Source: Sanguinoderma infundibulare
Taxonomy: Eukaryota > Basidiomycota > Agaricomycetes > Polyporales > Polyporaceae
Length of the DNA: 64,000 nt
Direction: 5' to 3'
Assembly: GCA_032821775.1 (NCBI GenBank)
Contig: JAVLRN010000011.1
Coordinates: 2,418,001 to 2,482,000, forward strand
Shown here: piece by piece, positions 42,749 to 54,510 of the stretch
Layout: every line of letters starts with the position of its first letter
How positions within the stretch are numbered: position 1 is the first letter of the stretch
The notes under the pieces: generated by a model
The model's database searches: none
What the model saw: only the letters and a program-made list of their open reading frames with translations
Told to the model about the DNA's origin: nothing
Translations under genes and position numbers: made by a program

Positions 42749-43575
42749 GGGACCTCCAGAAAGGGACGCGTAGATCTTCGCATCTCGTCCTCATTCCTGT
42801 TTTGTTGCCATAGTACCTCGGCTCTGCCACCCTAATCCTCACCGCTGCTTACACTATGCCCCCGTCCCTTCTTCATGCTCAACCGAGATGAGTCCTTGCG
42901 GCCATCACATTCGCGACCCACCCCATTGTTGTACTATGCCACCCGTTGCCCTCTTACCTCGCCACTTTATGCTGATACCCTGTATGCTACCATCTCCTCA
43001 CCACATGTACACCCTTCCCCTGATTCCCTCCATGTAGCCCATATGATCCATATGATACATAAGCAGTATCCCCAACTCGCGTCCGTCTCTTCCCAGACCG
43101 GCGGCGCCCTCCTGAGAACCCAATTCAAAAAAGAGGGCCCATGAGCCGCGAGCGAGGCACCCCCGACTAAATGAGATCTCGTGCAATCTCATCCATCACA
43201 AAGCCTAGCAACCGCTATACCCTTCCACAAGCCCTCACAGTCGGGTCCGGGATGCCATTAGCCACCACGGCCGGGTCATGGTAAACGGGGTCTACTAATA
43301 CGATAACTTATACAGTTGCAGTAGAGTACAATAACATATTAAACAGCGCAAAGCGAGAAGCATAGCACGACGAGTCATCTATCGAAACAGTGTACAGAAG
43401 GTGTACAGTAATGTAAACTCGAAATACATAGTGTGCACCGCAGTGTCCTCGACAGCACCTCACGACAGCATACACAGCACGACTGTAGCAGTACAGCAGT
43501 TACGACGACTCCGCCCTCTTATAATAAGAATATCCCAAGACTACCCTGGCTCAATATCCCGGTATGACAGAACAC
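42749..43575. other. Intergenic region
   Basis: Convergent 3' ends of zinc-finger gene B and the O-methyltransferase gene. No supported gene between them. Confidence 0.5.
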
Positions 43576-46500
43576 TCACTCGTCACTCGACATGGGCTCG
43601 ACGCCCCCATCCCGGTGCGAGCGGACCTCGATCGTCACATACGGCCCGCCCAGCTGCGTCCTGGACTCTTTCCGCAACCTCCCGCCCGGTGCTCCCGCTT
43701 TGCCACCCGAAGGCGTCCTCTCCCTGTCACCAGCGCCGTCCCCAGACAGCGGCAACCGCACCGCCGATGCGCCAGCACCAGCACCAGCAGAGATCGGACT
43801 CGCGAGGCTGCCCATGCCCCCAGCCCCACCGTTCCGGTCCTTGTCCTTGTCTCTGTCTCCAAGCGTCGCGGCGCGGAGGTTCGCCATCGACGCCTTCCCC
43901 AGCCCAAATACTTGGCTGGCCTTCTTCCTGAGTGACGTCCTGCTCGGCACTGTCGGCTTCGCCCGCGCGTTCACCCCCGGACCCATGTTCCCTCCTCCCA
44001 CCTCCAGCGCAGGCAGGAGCGCCGGAACGGGCGGCACGTCCTCATTGCGAGAGCGATAATGAGAACGCGAGTGACTAGCACCGCCGCTGCCGACATGAGG
44101 GATGGACTGGTCGTCGCGGAACTTGACCGCGCTCGTGGTCTGGTCCTGCAGCGTCAGGTTCACGACCGACTTGCTCGCCTGCGAGAGTATCTTGACAACC
44201 GACCCCGCTCGCGTATGCTGTGCCTTCACGCCGTTCTGCTGCCCGCCGTTTCCGGCCTGCGCGCCGCCGGGAGAAGGCGACGTGAGGACTGATAGCTTGG
44301 GCCTCCGAAGGCTAACCTTCGGCAGTCTCGCTTGAACACCGTCCGTCTGGCTCTGGCTCCGAATCTGGTTCTCGGGCGTCACCTGCGCCCTCGTGTCGGG
44401 CGCGGACTTGCTCCTCAACCACGGCAGAAGCGACCTCCTAACCTTCCTCGAGCTCGCGGGCTTCCGGATCGCCTCGTCAGAGGGAAGAGCGGTGTGCGTG
44501 CCGAACGTGCTACCCATCCTCACGCTGTCCGGGACGCTCTTCGTCGACGCGGACCGCAAGCGACCTGGTGACTGGGCCGAGCGCTGAGGCTCCGTCGTCT
44601 CCAACAGCCTCAGCGTCGCCTCCGGGATGTCGACGGGCACAGCCGTGATGTGCCCAAACAGCGATTCCTCGCCATGCACAACGTCCACGATCATCCAGCC
44701 CGCGCTCAGCGCGAGCGCCGCCATCTCGCGCAGTGTCCGTTCCTGAGCGTTGAACGCCACCCGCATCTACCAGACACAAGGGCGATTAGCCGCATAAACT
44801 TTGTCCTTGAATCACGAATGGGGTAATGCGCACCGTCAGGTCAAGCCAGTACGCGTTCGCGTTCGCCTTGCCAAGGTTCGGCAGTAGCGGTGATCCTTCA
44901 GGCGCGAACGAGCGCACCATGCCTGGTACCCAAGCATTCCCGGCCGCACTCGTGTTTAGATCTTCGTGATCGTCGACACATGCGTGCGGGAGGATGTGGT
45001 CTGCGATGAGCAGCTTTGTATGGGGCCCTGCCGCACGTCGCAGGTTCAGGAGGATCCTATGCGAACCGCGAAGTGTCAGAGGTTCGTTGGTATGCAAAGA
45101 AAGGAGGGAAGATAGCGTACTTTGTGACAAATTCGTCTGGCCAATCGTGCGTGACGACCCTTAGAATATACACAGACGGGGTGACCGGATCTGCGACCGT
45201 TGAGCCAGGGAGGGCGAGTGGGGGCTGGGGAAGGAAGAAATCATGGCCCAAGAACGTCGCGCGTCCGGAGTCGAGCATCTCCGGACAGCGTTCTCTCCAC
45301 GCCTGCCAGTCAGATGAAGATCATCGGTCAGACCTAGGGGCATAAACTCTGATATACGCACAACGATGCCCTGCTCAGCCACTTGGGGCCTATCTTGAAT
45401 GACGAACTTGAGGTGTGGGAAGGTGTGGGCGAGGAGCATCGCAGTTGAGCCGATCCCGCCCCCGACATCAACCACTAGAGAGTCTTCTGAGAGCTCTTGC
45501 CAAGGAAACGCTGGCGTGGGATCATCAGGAACGAGGTGTAGGATGAAAGCCAGGTTGAAACGGAACTGTCAAGGAGAGAATGCTCACCGACGATGACCGC
45601 ACCAGGAATCTCCCAGGCAGCAGTACCGGTCATGGCTGGGCCAAAACGCTTGAGGCGCATCTCATTCCCTGGTCGCTCTAGCCATTCAAAGTAAGGTGTC
45701 TTGGTGTCAAAGGCAACGTTGAATGGTGCGTGCATGGGCGGGAGATCGCCGGCCACCTTCGCTGAGAGTGACGGGAGGTAGCAATCGGCGAGGTACGCGG
45801 AGGACTTGAAGAGCTCGTCGGTACTAGACTATGACGTTAGCCAAGGGGCGCATACAAGGGACAGGGTGAGGAAGACGTGCCACAGGTTGATGAATGCAGC
45901 TATACCGTTTGTGGCTTCGTACTTGTCTTGAGGGCTATCGTGGTGTTAATTAGTGCTAGAAGGCGAAGAGAGATAGGAAGAGACAGACGTTCGGTAGAGA
46001 TCGTCGAACGGCTTTCCAGAGTCGATGAGTGCTGAGATACGGTTGTTGGCGAAGACGTTCGGGCGGACCTCGCGAGTAATATGGTGTGTAGCGAGCAAAC
46101 GTAATATATGACCTTGGCAGATGGCATGAGGGACTAGAAATACGGACTAGATTAGAATAAGCTTACTGAGCTTGCCCTCGTCAACGGGAACATGTCGACT
46201 CAAGTCGCGAACGTGCATGCCATGGGGGCCGGCAGCACGGAGGATCTCGACGGTATGGGACTCTTCGAGAAAGCGCAAGCAGGCAGGAAGATGGTACTAG
46301 TCAATCGAAAGTCTACTGGTCAGCTGACGGAATCTGGCGAGGAAGGAAACGAAGAAGGAACTCACGCCCATGGCAGCGTCACAGAGGGTAAGGAAGGGCC
46401 TATGTACGGTCGCGCTGATCTGGCCACAGGCGGCGACAATGCGATTTGTGGCTGCAATGACATCCGGGTGGGATGCCAGGGACTCTGCGGCGTCAAGGTC

Positions 46501-46890
46501 TGGATCATGGCTCTCTGTGGGGTAGTAGGCGGCGTCTAGTGGGGGGAAATCGAGCTGATGGACAGTGCCCTCTGCTGAACCAGGGCCTGCGCTGGCGGTG
46601 GAAGGAGGGAAGGGGATGCTGCCCGAACCACAGCTGCGTCGGGGGAGAGGCGTCTTGGGAGTGCGAACTGTGGAGAGAGACAGATTGTCGTCCGGGGACG
46701 GGGTGGCAATGGCATCCTCATCGCGGGAGCCGCGGCGAAGGTAAGGTGTGGATGGGGAGATGCCAGTAAGGATGGTGTAGGGGGTGGTGGGGGTGGGGGA
46801 GTCGTGGGAGGCTTCGCGGTAGATGCGTTCGATGTCGTCGAGCGCATCGCCAATCAAGGCATGCAGAGCGCGAAGCGTGGCGAAGGTCAT
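43576..46890 (-). CDS. SAM-dependent O-methyltransferase with long C-terminal extension
   Basis: Small-molecule O-methyltransferase of the COMT (Methyltransf_2) type. Read from the ATG at 46890, the first exon ends with an N-terminal helical part (NRIVAACGQISATV) and joins to YHLPACLRFLEESHTVEILR, a dimerisation/winged-helix type domain. The SAM site is VVDVGGGIGSTAMLLAHTFP (about 45475-45410), with TKLLIADHILP further on and LTMRVAFNAQERTLREMAAL near the end of the core. Several short introns separate these. The core ends near 44600. The last exon then continues for about 340 residues of Ser/Arg/Gly-rich, probably disordered sequence not found in ordinary family members. Substrate unknown. 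No polyketide or peptide synthetase gene is nearby. Confidence 0.85.
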
Positions 46891-48160
46891 GTCTCGGCAC
46901 CGCGAGAAGCGAGGGTGGAGACGCGTCAGGGACGGTGGTCGCTGAGCTGGGGGTGGTGCTCGCCGTCGGGGACGATGGCGAGGAGCAAAGGCAAGGGCGA
47001 CGGAGGCCAGGGGGGTGGCTTCGGGACCGAGGGAGGGTCTGGAAAGGATTGGCTGACATGGACTTATTATGTGCTCGACTGATATTCAACGATCGAGGGC
47101 GGGATGACATGTGCTTGGACGTGGACGAGCACAACTTGCTTCTCCACCTGCCAAACTCAGATCAGCCACCCACTGTCACGCGTGGTTCCCCACCAGACGC
47201 CCAGGCGCTGATCCTCGTCATACCGCTCGGTACAACGCTTTTTCAGAAACACACAAGTACTCCGGTCGTCTACCTCCCGATAATTCCTGTGGCTCCGCTG
47301 CGATCCACCCCGCGCACCAGCCATCTCTCCGGCACCAGTGGCAGCGACAGAACGTATGCTGCTGGACCTGCACCAGGCTCGCCTTCCCCGCTCGACGTCC
47401 CCGACGACATTGGCTGCTGCATGCTTAACCCTCGGAATTCGGGTCCTTTGCGAAGCACGTCCCTCGGCATGGCTAGACCTTCCACCGTTCCAGAACGCGA
47501 AGCGAACCCGCGCGCAGGTCGTTTTCCTTCCATATGGAAGGTCCAGAGGACGTCGGACGTTAATGTTTTCCATAAAAGTGAGTGGTACCATCCGGAGTTT
47601 ATAGGCACTTCTACTCTAGTCATATTCTCCCACTCCAAGAGCGGGCTGCATGTAGCTCGTCGGGATGACAGTTCCGCGGCGCGTGCCTCCATTAATATTC
47701 CCTTCCTCCTCCCCCTCTCGCCCTCCGCCGTTGCCCCGCAGGCGTCCCAGCCGGACTGTCGTAATTCTTGCCCGCGCTATTCCACAACTCGTCTGCGCCC
47801 GTCGGTGGTGCGATCCTCGCCGGTTGGCCTCCGGTCGATCAAGACTTAGGGAGAAGAGCTGTGGCTGCCCTACGCCTGACCTGCCGTCCGGTCTGCGGTC
47901 GCGCGCGATCGATGGTCTCCGCGGGCAACGGCAAGACTGTCAAACAGAGACCATCTGCTCGCGCTCGACGCTCGTCTGTAGCTGCCCAGTGACCGTGTCC
48001 GGGTTGTGGTCCGCGCGTCCGCAATGGCTTGTAAAACGAGTCTGTTCACTACCATTCGCGCTGACATAGGGAGGAAAGCCGTACCTATCTGTCTGCTGCC
48101 CACGAGGTGGTCGGTATGAGTATGGGTTAAGAGATAGAGGCTAGCCGTCTTCGCGTGCCT
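46891..48160. other. Region without a supported gene
   Basis: Upstream of the O-methyltransferase start. Frames on both strands (for example 46935-47849 plus) look like chance frames. An earlier in-frame start for the methyltransferase is not supported. Confidence 0.45.
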
Positions 48161-48480
48161 TAGAGGGCACTGCACCGCAACTCGTTGTTACTCTCGACGC
48201 ACTCAACGTCGTGGCTCCTCAGCGTGTAGTGGACGAACATGGACCACTGCTGGATGTCACAGATGTTCACCATGCCTTCTTTTCCTGCCCGGTTTGGGAA
48301 GACTTTCAGATACTCGGTGATGTTGGCGAGCTTGCCGACCTGGAGGCCGAGCTTGTTCGTTATGGATCCCGGACCTCGAGGTAGAAATTGACGTCGTAAG
48401 GTAGAAGGATGGGTAATGGGACCTTGAAGATCGAGGGAGACAAAGTCTGTCAGCGTCCACCGCGTCGAGATCCCACCGAG
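48161..48480 (-). pseudogene. Broken copy of the 53.4 kb unknown-family gene
   Basis: Translates to LPILLPYDVNF, KLGLQVGKLANITEYLKVF and QQWSMFVHYTLRSHDVE, matching LPVLLPYDLNF, QLGLQVGKIANVTEYLKVF and HQWSMFVHHTLRSHDVQ in the gene at 53371-54162. One base is missing in the Arg-Asp-Pro region (GATCCATAACG, near 48366), giving a frameshift to a stop. The 5' exons are not recognisable. A relic of a duplicated gene. Confidence 0.75.
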
Positions 48481-49167
48481 CGTACTCTGTACTCACTAGG
48501 CATGGCAACGTGGAGGAAAGAGAGACGCTAGCGGTCTTGAGCCTTCCGGAGAATGTATCGTGCGCGGACCGGACATGCGCTCGATCAACCGCACACTTGC
48601 AGTCTTCCTCCCACGTAGGAGCCCGAGCATGGGCGAGAACCACCAGACTTTCTTGCTCGCTCCTTCTCGTTCGGATGCGTATGGGACCACGGTTGAAGTC
48701 CGAGTCTGAGTCAGGGTCTTGTCTCCCATCAGCAAGACTGGAAACAACAGCAACCAGGGTTGAATTCCTACCCAACGGTCCCGAAGCGCGGCAGCAGACA
48801 CTCGTCTTGAACTGGTCCATTAGGCGAATACGATGGAAGGGGTGGTCAGGAGAGCGACGGTCTCTTGAACGCCATGCTCGCCTTGCATCCTTCACACTAT
48901 CCGCACTGGCAAGTTTTGCGTTCACTCGTGCCCTTGCTGGGTACCGTGCTGCGAAAGCAACCGGTGCGCGCTGGTGGCGGTGGTAGCGGAAGGGACAGCG
49001 GTGTCGTGACCGAGTGACTCACCGACGCTGCGCGCGTGGACCCGAACGTAGCTGGAGAACCGACTTGAGCTTGAGCTTGGTTGGGCGAGTGGTGTTCATG
49101 GCTGGAACGTATACTAGCCCGGGTTTGACGCCAGTGGCACCATCCGTTCTGGGTCATCTCGCGAGCG

Positions 49168-50733
49168 CTACGCGTTTCCGGGAACGGATGGCGCGGTGCG
49201 GTGCGACACGCATCGGTCCTCGAGCCAGGGCGGGATCTCTTCCACGTCCTCGTCTAGGTTGCCGCGTGGATACTTCTTTAGGTATGCTAGATCTGGCCCA
49301 TCCTGCAAGTTTGCAACCATCCGACGGATGTCTTCGTCCGTTGCGCCAGACCTAGAAGAAGGGATACACGCGCCGGTATCGCCGCTGCGAACGTCGAGAG
49401 GTGGCGGAGGCTCACCTTGTTGTCCTGCATGTCCATCTGCCCGCATCGTTTGGCCCGATACCTGGGAGGGGGAGGGGGAGGGGGCTTGAGTGGCGCGCTC
49501 CGTCGAGGGATGTTCGACGGGGCGCACCGCGTCTGCGGGCAGGAGGGGAGTGGCTGCCACTGGTGGTTGAAGGGAAGACCGCTAACGCGACGGTCTCTGT
49601 GAGTATTGGGACTTCCCAACAACCAAGGACGTCGGGACGTACCTTGGGCCTGCTGGCTTTTCTCTCTGGAGCCTTCTTGGCGGCGCGTGCGGCATTTTCT
49701 GGCGAAGGGCCCGTTGGATATGCGGCGTGTTCGTTGCTAGTCTCGACATACCCTGTGCTCTCGGTGATGTTAGGGCCGAGATACCAGTCCTCAACTGTGA
49801 CTGGGCGAAGTTGTGGGGCCGGGGAACCCGCAGCCTGCGAAGCAGGCGTTCTTGAGGCGCGGCTGCGTCGCCAGCGTCGAGTCCGGGTCCAGAAAGAGCT
49901 TCTCCATATATGACCTCTCGGCCGCCACGTTATCCTCTACGTCATCCGGAAAGAATAGGAACACATGTTCCTCGCGCCGGAAACTACGACGCTGTCCAAG
50001 CACTGGAATCTTGTAGCCCTCGTGCACTTCGCTTTGGTGCCGTCTAAGACTCGCGCGATGGCCGTATCGCGCCGAACAGATTCCAATGGTCCCGTCTGGC
50101 TTGACCCACGTCCGAAGGCATTCATACATGTTGTCAGGACCGCTGGATGAGCGCGCAGCGTGAGCGACCGTCCACAGACGAGAAAGACCCAACCTGACAC
50201 TTACTCGGCACTCCGCATGTGATCCTCTTTGTTCCTCCGCTGGCGGAAGCCGACGCCGGCTTCCGCGCAGCCCGGTTGGTCTCAGTCGCGGAAAAAATCG
50301 CTAGACGCGCCAATTAGCCAAGATGGTGGGGGAGAGTGACAGTGGTTACGCACTGCTTGCCATGTGTCTTCAAATGCCGACTGAAGTCGCTTCGACGACT
50401 GACGGACTCGTCACAATCTGGAAATGTGCAAAAAACTGGGTACGACAACGCCGGGTCAATGGACGTGGATGGAGCCGAGAGGTGCATGACATACGTGTAT
50501 GCTTGGGGCCTCTTTTGAATTCGTTTTTGAGAAAACGGCAGCCTTCCGGGGACGAGCATGTCCGGAGATGAGGGCAGGCGGCTTGGGACGCCAATGGACG
50601 TAGGTAGAGTGGAGACGCCATTACTTACGAGTATGTTTGGGGGATAAAGGATGATGAAGGAGTTGACGCTGAGCTGGTCTATGGAGCAGAACGCGAGCTT
50701 GAACCATGCGGAAGTCCGATGTCCACGGGCCAC
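49168..50733 (-). CDS. Probable C2H2 zinc-finger gene, structure incomplete
   Basis: Coding-looking blocks on the minus strand: 50733-50360 with FCTFPDCDESVSRRSDFSRH and LKTH (one finger), 50240-50210 with ITCGVP, 50150-49800 with ICSARYGHRASLRRHQSEVH (second finger) and acidic VFLFFPDDVEDN, and 49560-49168, a Pro-rich part ending in DEDVEEIPPWLEDR. I could not join them all with confidence, and the start is uncertain. Related in style to the broken zinc-finger gene at 50850-51496. May be a functional regulator or a decaying copy. Confidence 0.5.
49463..49484 (+). other. G-run tract (possible G-quadruplex)
   Basis: Four runs of three to five G separated by single A bases on the plus strand. 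On the minus strand it would read as a proline run in the zinc-finger gene's C-terminal part. Confidence 0.6.
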
Positions 50734-50849
50734 AGGGAGTCAAGAAGCATTGAAGGTGAAATCGGAGTCGGCAGTGTGAACCAACCATCGTCGGCACGAC
50801 GTTCTTGCAGTCGTCTGGCGGCTCAACAGATTGGTTATGTCTCCCCGCT

Positions 50850-51496
50850 CACCCAGTCAGGGACCCACTGCGACGACCCCAACGAGCCCGTAGCATGGAG
50901 TCGACTTGCCAGACGAGGCAGTCGATATCGACACCCACGGCAAGAACCCGAGGTCGGGGAACATCTCCGCCGTCCCAGCATCACGCAAATCCGGCTGCCC
51001 ATACGGGTTCGCCGCAACTGAGGGTGGTGGGTGGAGAGTGAGCACGCTGATGACGCTATCATGTCAGCGCGAGAGGCAACAGCGGATATGACACTCCATA
51101 GTACTCACTGTACGGCGTATTCGTGAGTTTTCAAATTACACGATTGAGTGAACTAATTCCCGCAGAGTTTGCAGTTAAGCGTCCTACGGACATCGTCAGT
51201 CGCCACATGGTTGCGAAACTGTGTCGTACTACGTACTTTTCGCGAGTGTGAGTGTTGATGTGCCGTGGTATTTCTTTGCGCGTGATGCAGCTCTCGCAGT
51301 CTTCTGTGAATGTGCAGCGGTACTTCACGCGAACATACGCGTCAGTGTATGGACGCGAACCAGGATGTATATTCAGACACACTTTCGTCCTTTCCCATAA
51401 CCCCTTCGAAATATTTGTAAGGGTATTCTCCGAACTCTGCAGGCCTCTCTTGGGGCTTTCAAGTTGCATGCCTGAGTGAACGCGCGTACTCCCCAA
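50850..51496 (-). pseudogene. C2H2 zinc-finger gene with in-frame stop
   Basis: Spliced minus-strand reading gives YRCTFTEDCESCITRKEI and PRHINTHTREK, intron, then TLNCKLCGN, a TAG at 51153-51155, FTQSCNLKTHEYAV, and a histidine codon split by the next intron. Joining restores the last zinc ligand (H-x4-H). The frame continues SVLTLHPPPSVAANPYG and DAGTAEMFPDLGFLPW. Everything fits a two-finger protein except the single stop inside the second finger. This could be a recent nonsense mutation or a base error. A start codon is not certain (an ATG lies at 51496). Confidence 0.55.
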
Positions 51497-51812
51497 GCAC
51501 GCCCGGGGTTAGAAGAACGCAATTATGTGGCAATGGCATATGGATAGCGGTGGATGCGCGAGGAGGTTTGAGGGGAGGGGAGTGCCAAGGCAGGGGTGGA
51601 AGGGTTGGAATGTCTTGCACCGAAGGAGCAGTCGCCAGACAGATGCTCAACGCTCTTCGAAACGTGTTGAGAGGGCTTGGTCCTACTTGCTCTCCTGAAG
51701 CGAGCAGATCTCCGTTCAACGGCCTCCATTCCGGGGCCGCCATACTAATATTTATGACAATGTTCAGCGAAATAAATTGGCTCGGCAGGATGGCACGTAC
51801 AACCCGTTGACC
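51480..51812 (-). repeat. Inverted partial copy of zinc-finger gene A (intron 1 plus start of exon 2)
   Basis: The reverse complement closely matches about 38366-38697. It includes the end of exon 1 (CAACGGGTTGTACG), the whole intron with its donor and acceptor, and the first about 90 codons of exon 2 (MAAPEW.PLNGDLLASGEQV...LPPLPWH). The copy stops before the zinc fingers. Adjacent sequence at 51813-51986 on the same strand encodes a Lys/Arg/Glu-rich segment (KKRREKNERQKKRQEEE) unrelated to gene A, so this is a chimeric junction. Confidence 0.85.
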
Positions 51813-53370
51813 CTCCTCCTCCTGACGCTTCTTCTGTCGCTCATTCTTCTCCCGACGCTTCTTCTCCCGACGCTCGTTCTGCTCTCTGCTCTTCTCCTTC
51901 CGAAGCTTCACCTCCAATTCCTTCTTGCGCACAGCCCACGTCTGCCGCAGAAAGAACATGCGAGTCCCCCACCCCATGTCCCACATGTGCCTATTCGGGC
52001 CCTCTCCTGGCCTTCATACATAGTAAGTGCGTGGATACTTCTTTTGAAGAGACATGGGCTTACGTCTTCTTCCGTAACGCTGTTCCATACGCTTACCGGC
52101 AGCGATTATCCCTGATTGTTGACCCCGGACAAAGGCACACCACCAGCGGAGAACTGGCAAGGCCTTCGTGAGCCAACCTATGTCTTGCCATGTAATGACT
52201 GTTTACCTTTGTCCTTCAGAATGAAGTCCAGCACCTCCTGCCGGGTGGCCCACTTGTCTTGTACTTGGGTAACTTCGATGCGAGGGATTGGTCTCTCCCG
52301 TCCTCGGGTGTCTCCGTAGCTGATCTCTGAATCCTCTGAGTCTGCATGACGCCCTGCATCATATACAGCCGTAGGGGGTCAGATGGGGGTTGTCTGATCA
52401 ATTATGGATGGCGCCACGTACCGCCGAATGAACAGAAGAAAAAAAGAGGGAATGAGAAGGACGGATACGGCTGGAGCGACATGAGTCGAGATCCGCTACA
52501 TACGGCGGACCCGTCTCCATATCACTATTGACAGAGAAATACTGTTAGCATAACACATTCCTCTGTTGATCTAACGACTCACCTCAAGTGAACGCCTATG
52601 GATACAGATTGCCCAGAATACATCGGCTCCATGGCCAATTTCGCCGCTAGGTGATGGGGACGGTGCGCAGGGTCGGTGGAGTGTGCGGCCTCTCTTCCAA
52701 TGCCGGGCCGTGAGTCCGATATAGTCGGGTCGTCATAGAGTTGCGCCTCGAGACTGGGTGCGGAACGAATCGACTGGGAGCGCTCGCAGCCGGACTGGTG
52801 GTAGTGGGTGTGAAGAGTGCGACGAGCGTGGTCAAGTAGCCAACATACCTAGAGAGGCCCACCCGTCGTCGTCGTCAATGTAAAGGGAAGGTTGAAATGT
52901 GCCTGCGGCGTGGAATGCAATAGGATCCGACACCGATCGTTGAGACATGTCAGTCGAGAGTTGATGGTAAGGATGCGTGACGAACGTACACGGTGAGCAA
53001 AATCGAGGTCGCTTTGGGTCAGAGGAGTCGCTTTCTTTACGCGGACGCTTCGTTGGTGTGTCCTTTACTTTGGCCTTCCGGATCCCCACAATATACAACG
53101 CGTCGAGATGCTGGGCCCCCGCAGCCCTCCACGCCGTCCATCCCGGCCAGCTCTTCAAGCGGCTTTCGTCCTGGAATACCTCCGGCTGCTCCCACTATCA
53201 AATATACATCAGTCCTCTCGAGACTCATCACACACCGGCGTGGGTGGTAAGGCGCGACGTACTAAGTACGTTAAATACCAGACGACCTGGCAGGCGATGA
53301 TATCTGCAAGGAGACCGCGCAGGATGGTGTAGACGGTTGGAGTGGTCAGTGGACCGCCGAGGATGTAGAC
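51813..53370. other. Region with fragmentary coding-like pieces
   Basis: Minus-strand segments such as WATRQEVLDFILKDK (about 52210-52255) and SRLKSWPGWTAWRAAGAQHL (about 53110-53170) look protein-like but cannot be joined into a gene or assigned a family. Confidence 0.35.
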
Positions 53371-54162
53371 TTAGGGATCGTCACGGAACTTGCGAACAGG
53401 ACATGGATTTAGCGTCAGTACTTCGTAGCCCGACGAGGAGCAGCAAGCATCAGAAATTGGTACTCACCGCAGCACGGAGGGCTTGGGCCTCCGTGAATCT
53501 CCTGCAGAGCGCCTCATTGTAGCTGTCGAGGCCCTGGACGTCGTGGCTCCTAAGGGTGTGGTGCACGAACATTGACCACTGGTGGACGACACAAAGTTTC
53601 GCCAGACCTTCTTTCCCCGCCAGGGTGTGGAAAACTTTGAGATACTCTGTGACATTGGCGATCTTACCGACCTGGAGGCCGAGCTGGCCCGTCATTGGAT
53701 CCCGGATCTCGAGGGAGAAGTTTAGGTCGTAAGGCAGCAGGACGGGCAATGGGTCCTTGATGATGGAGGGAGTCGATGCTTGGTGGAATAGCAGTGATGA
53801 AGTGAGTGCTGCGCCCTCGTCGGCGGGGAAGAAGTCGACGGGGGTGTCTAGAAGGGATAAAAGATCGGGAAAAATGATCGGAAGAGCGGGTGCCAGTTCG
53901 TCGCTAGAGAAGGTGTTGGACAAAGAGACTGGGTGTGCGAAGAATGGGACGTACGGTTTCTCTACTGCTTGGGGACCGACAGGGAGGCTGGCGGGTATAC
54001 AGTCAAAATATGCTTTGTCAGGAATCGCAGGCGGAAGAGTGGCTGTAGGTGCGGTGACGGGGACGGGGCTCTTAAAACGAAAATAATTAGTACATATGCT
54101 CGCAGTCAAATGGAGGAGTAAGCGATGCTCACTTGAAGGAGGGAAGGTGTGAACTCGAGGGA
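53371..54162 (-). CDS. Unknown-family protein, 3' exons
   Basis: Family not recognised. Exons read as 54162-54133 (SLEFTPSLLQ), 54070-53468 and 53388-53371 (FRDDP, stop), all in phase 0. The main exon has SPVPVTAPTATLPP, then FAHPVSLSNTFSSDEL, PYDLNFSLEIRDPMTG, QLGLQVGKIANVTEYLKVF and QWSMFVHHTLRSHDVQ. The 5' end is unresolved. A candidate first exon begins at the ATG at 54495 (MAPPKRSSAS). The family is present twice in the window (broken copy at 48161-48480), so it has been duplicated locally. No membrane segment or known catalytic motif is evident. Confidence 0.55.
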
Positions 54163-54510
54163 CTAGAGTATGGCCGTGATTGCGTTAGGATTAAAGAATA
54201 GGAGTGCTTAGAAAAGAAATCGAACGTTCGAGGACCAAATGCCCTGCAAAGTAGGTTAGTACCCGTCATTCCGAAGAACATAGTCACAGTCAACTAAGAC
54301 TCACGATCAACACTCGAGCGAGCTGTTCATCCCGTAGCGAGCTTGAGGAACGAAGGACCATAGGGCTTCAGCGAATACGGACGAGTGAAAAGACAACCCT
54401 AGTGACGGGTCAAGCATGAAGGCCACCGAGTGCGGGATGAGTGTCGCTGGAGAAGGAAGACGCAGTGATGCTGAGCTGCGTTTCGGTGGGGCCATTATAT
54501 AGCCCTGCAA

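Noticed and set aside
43576..46890. Secondary-metabolite gene cluster around the O-methyltransferase
   Set aside because: No polyketide synthase, peptide synthetase, terpene synthase or P450 is present in the surrounding 20 kb.
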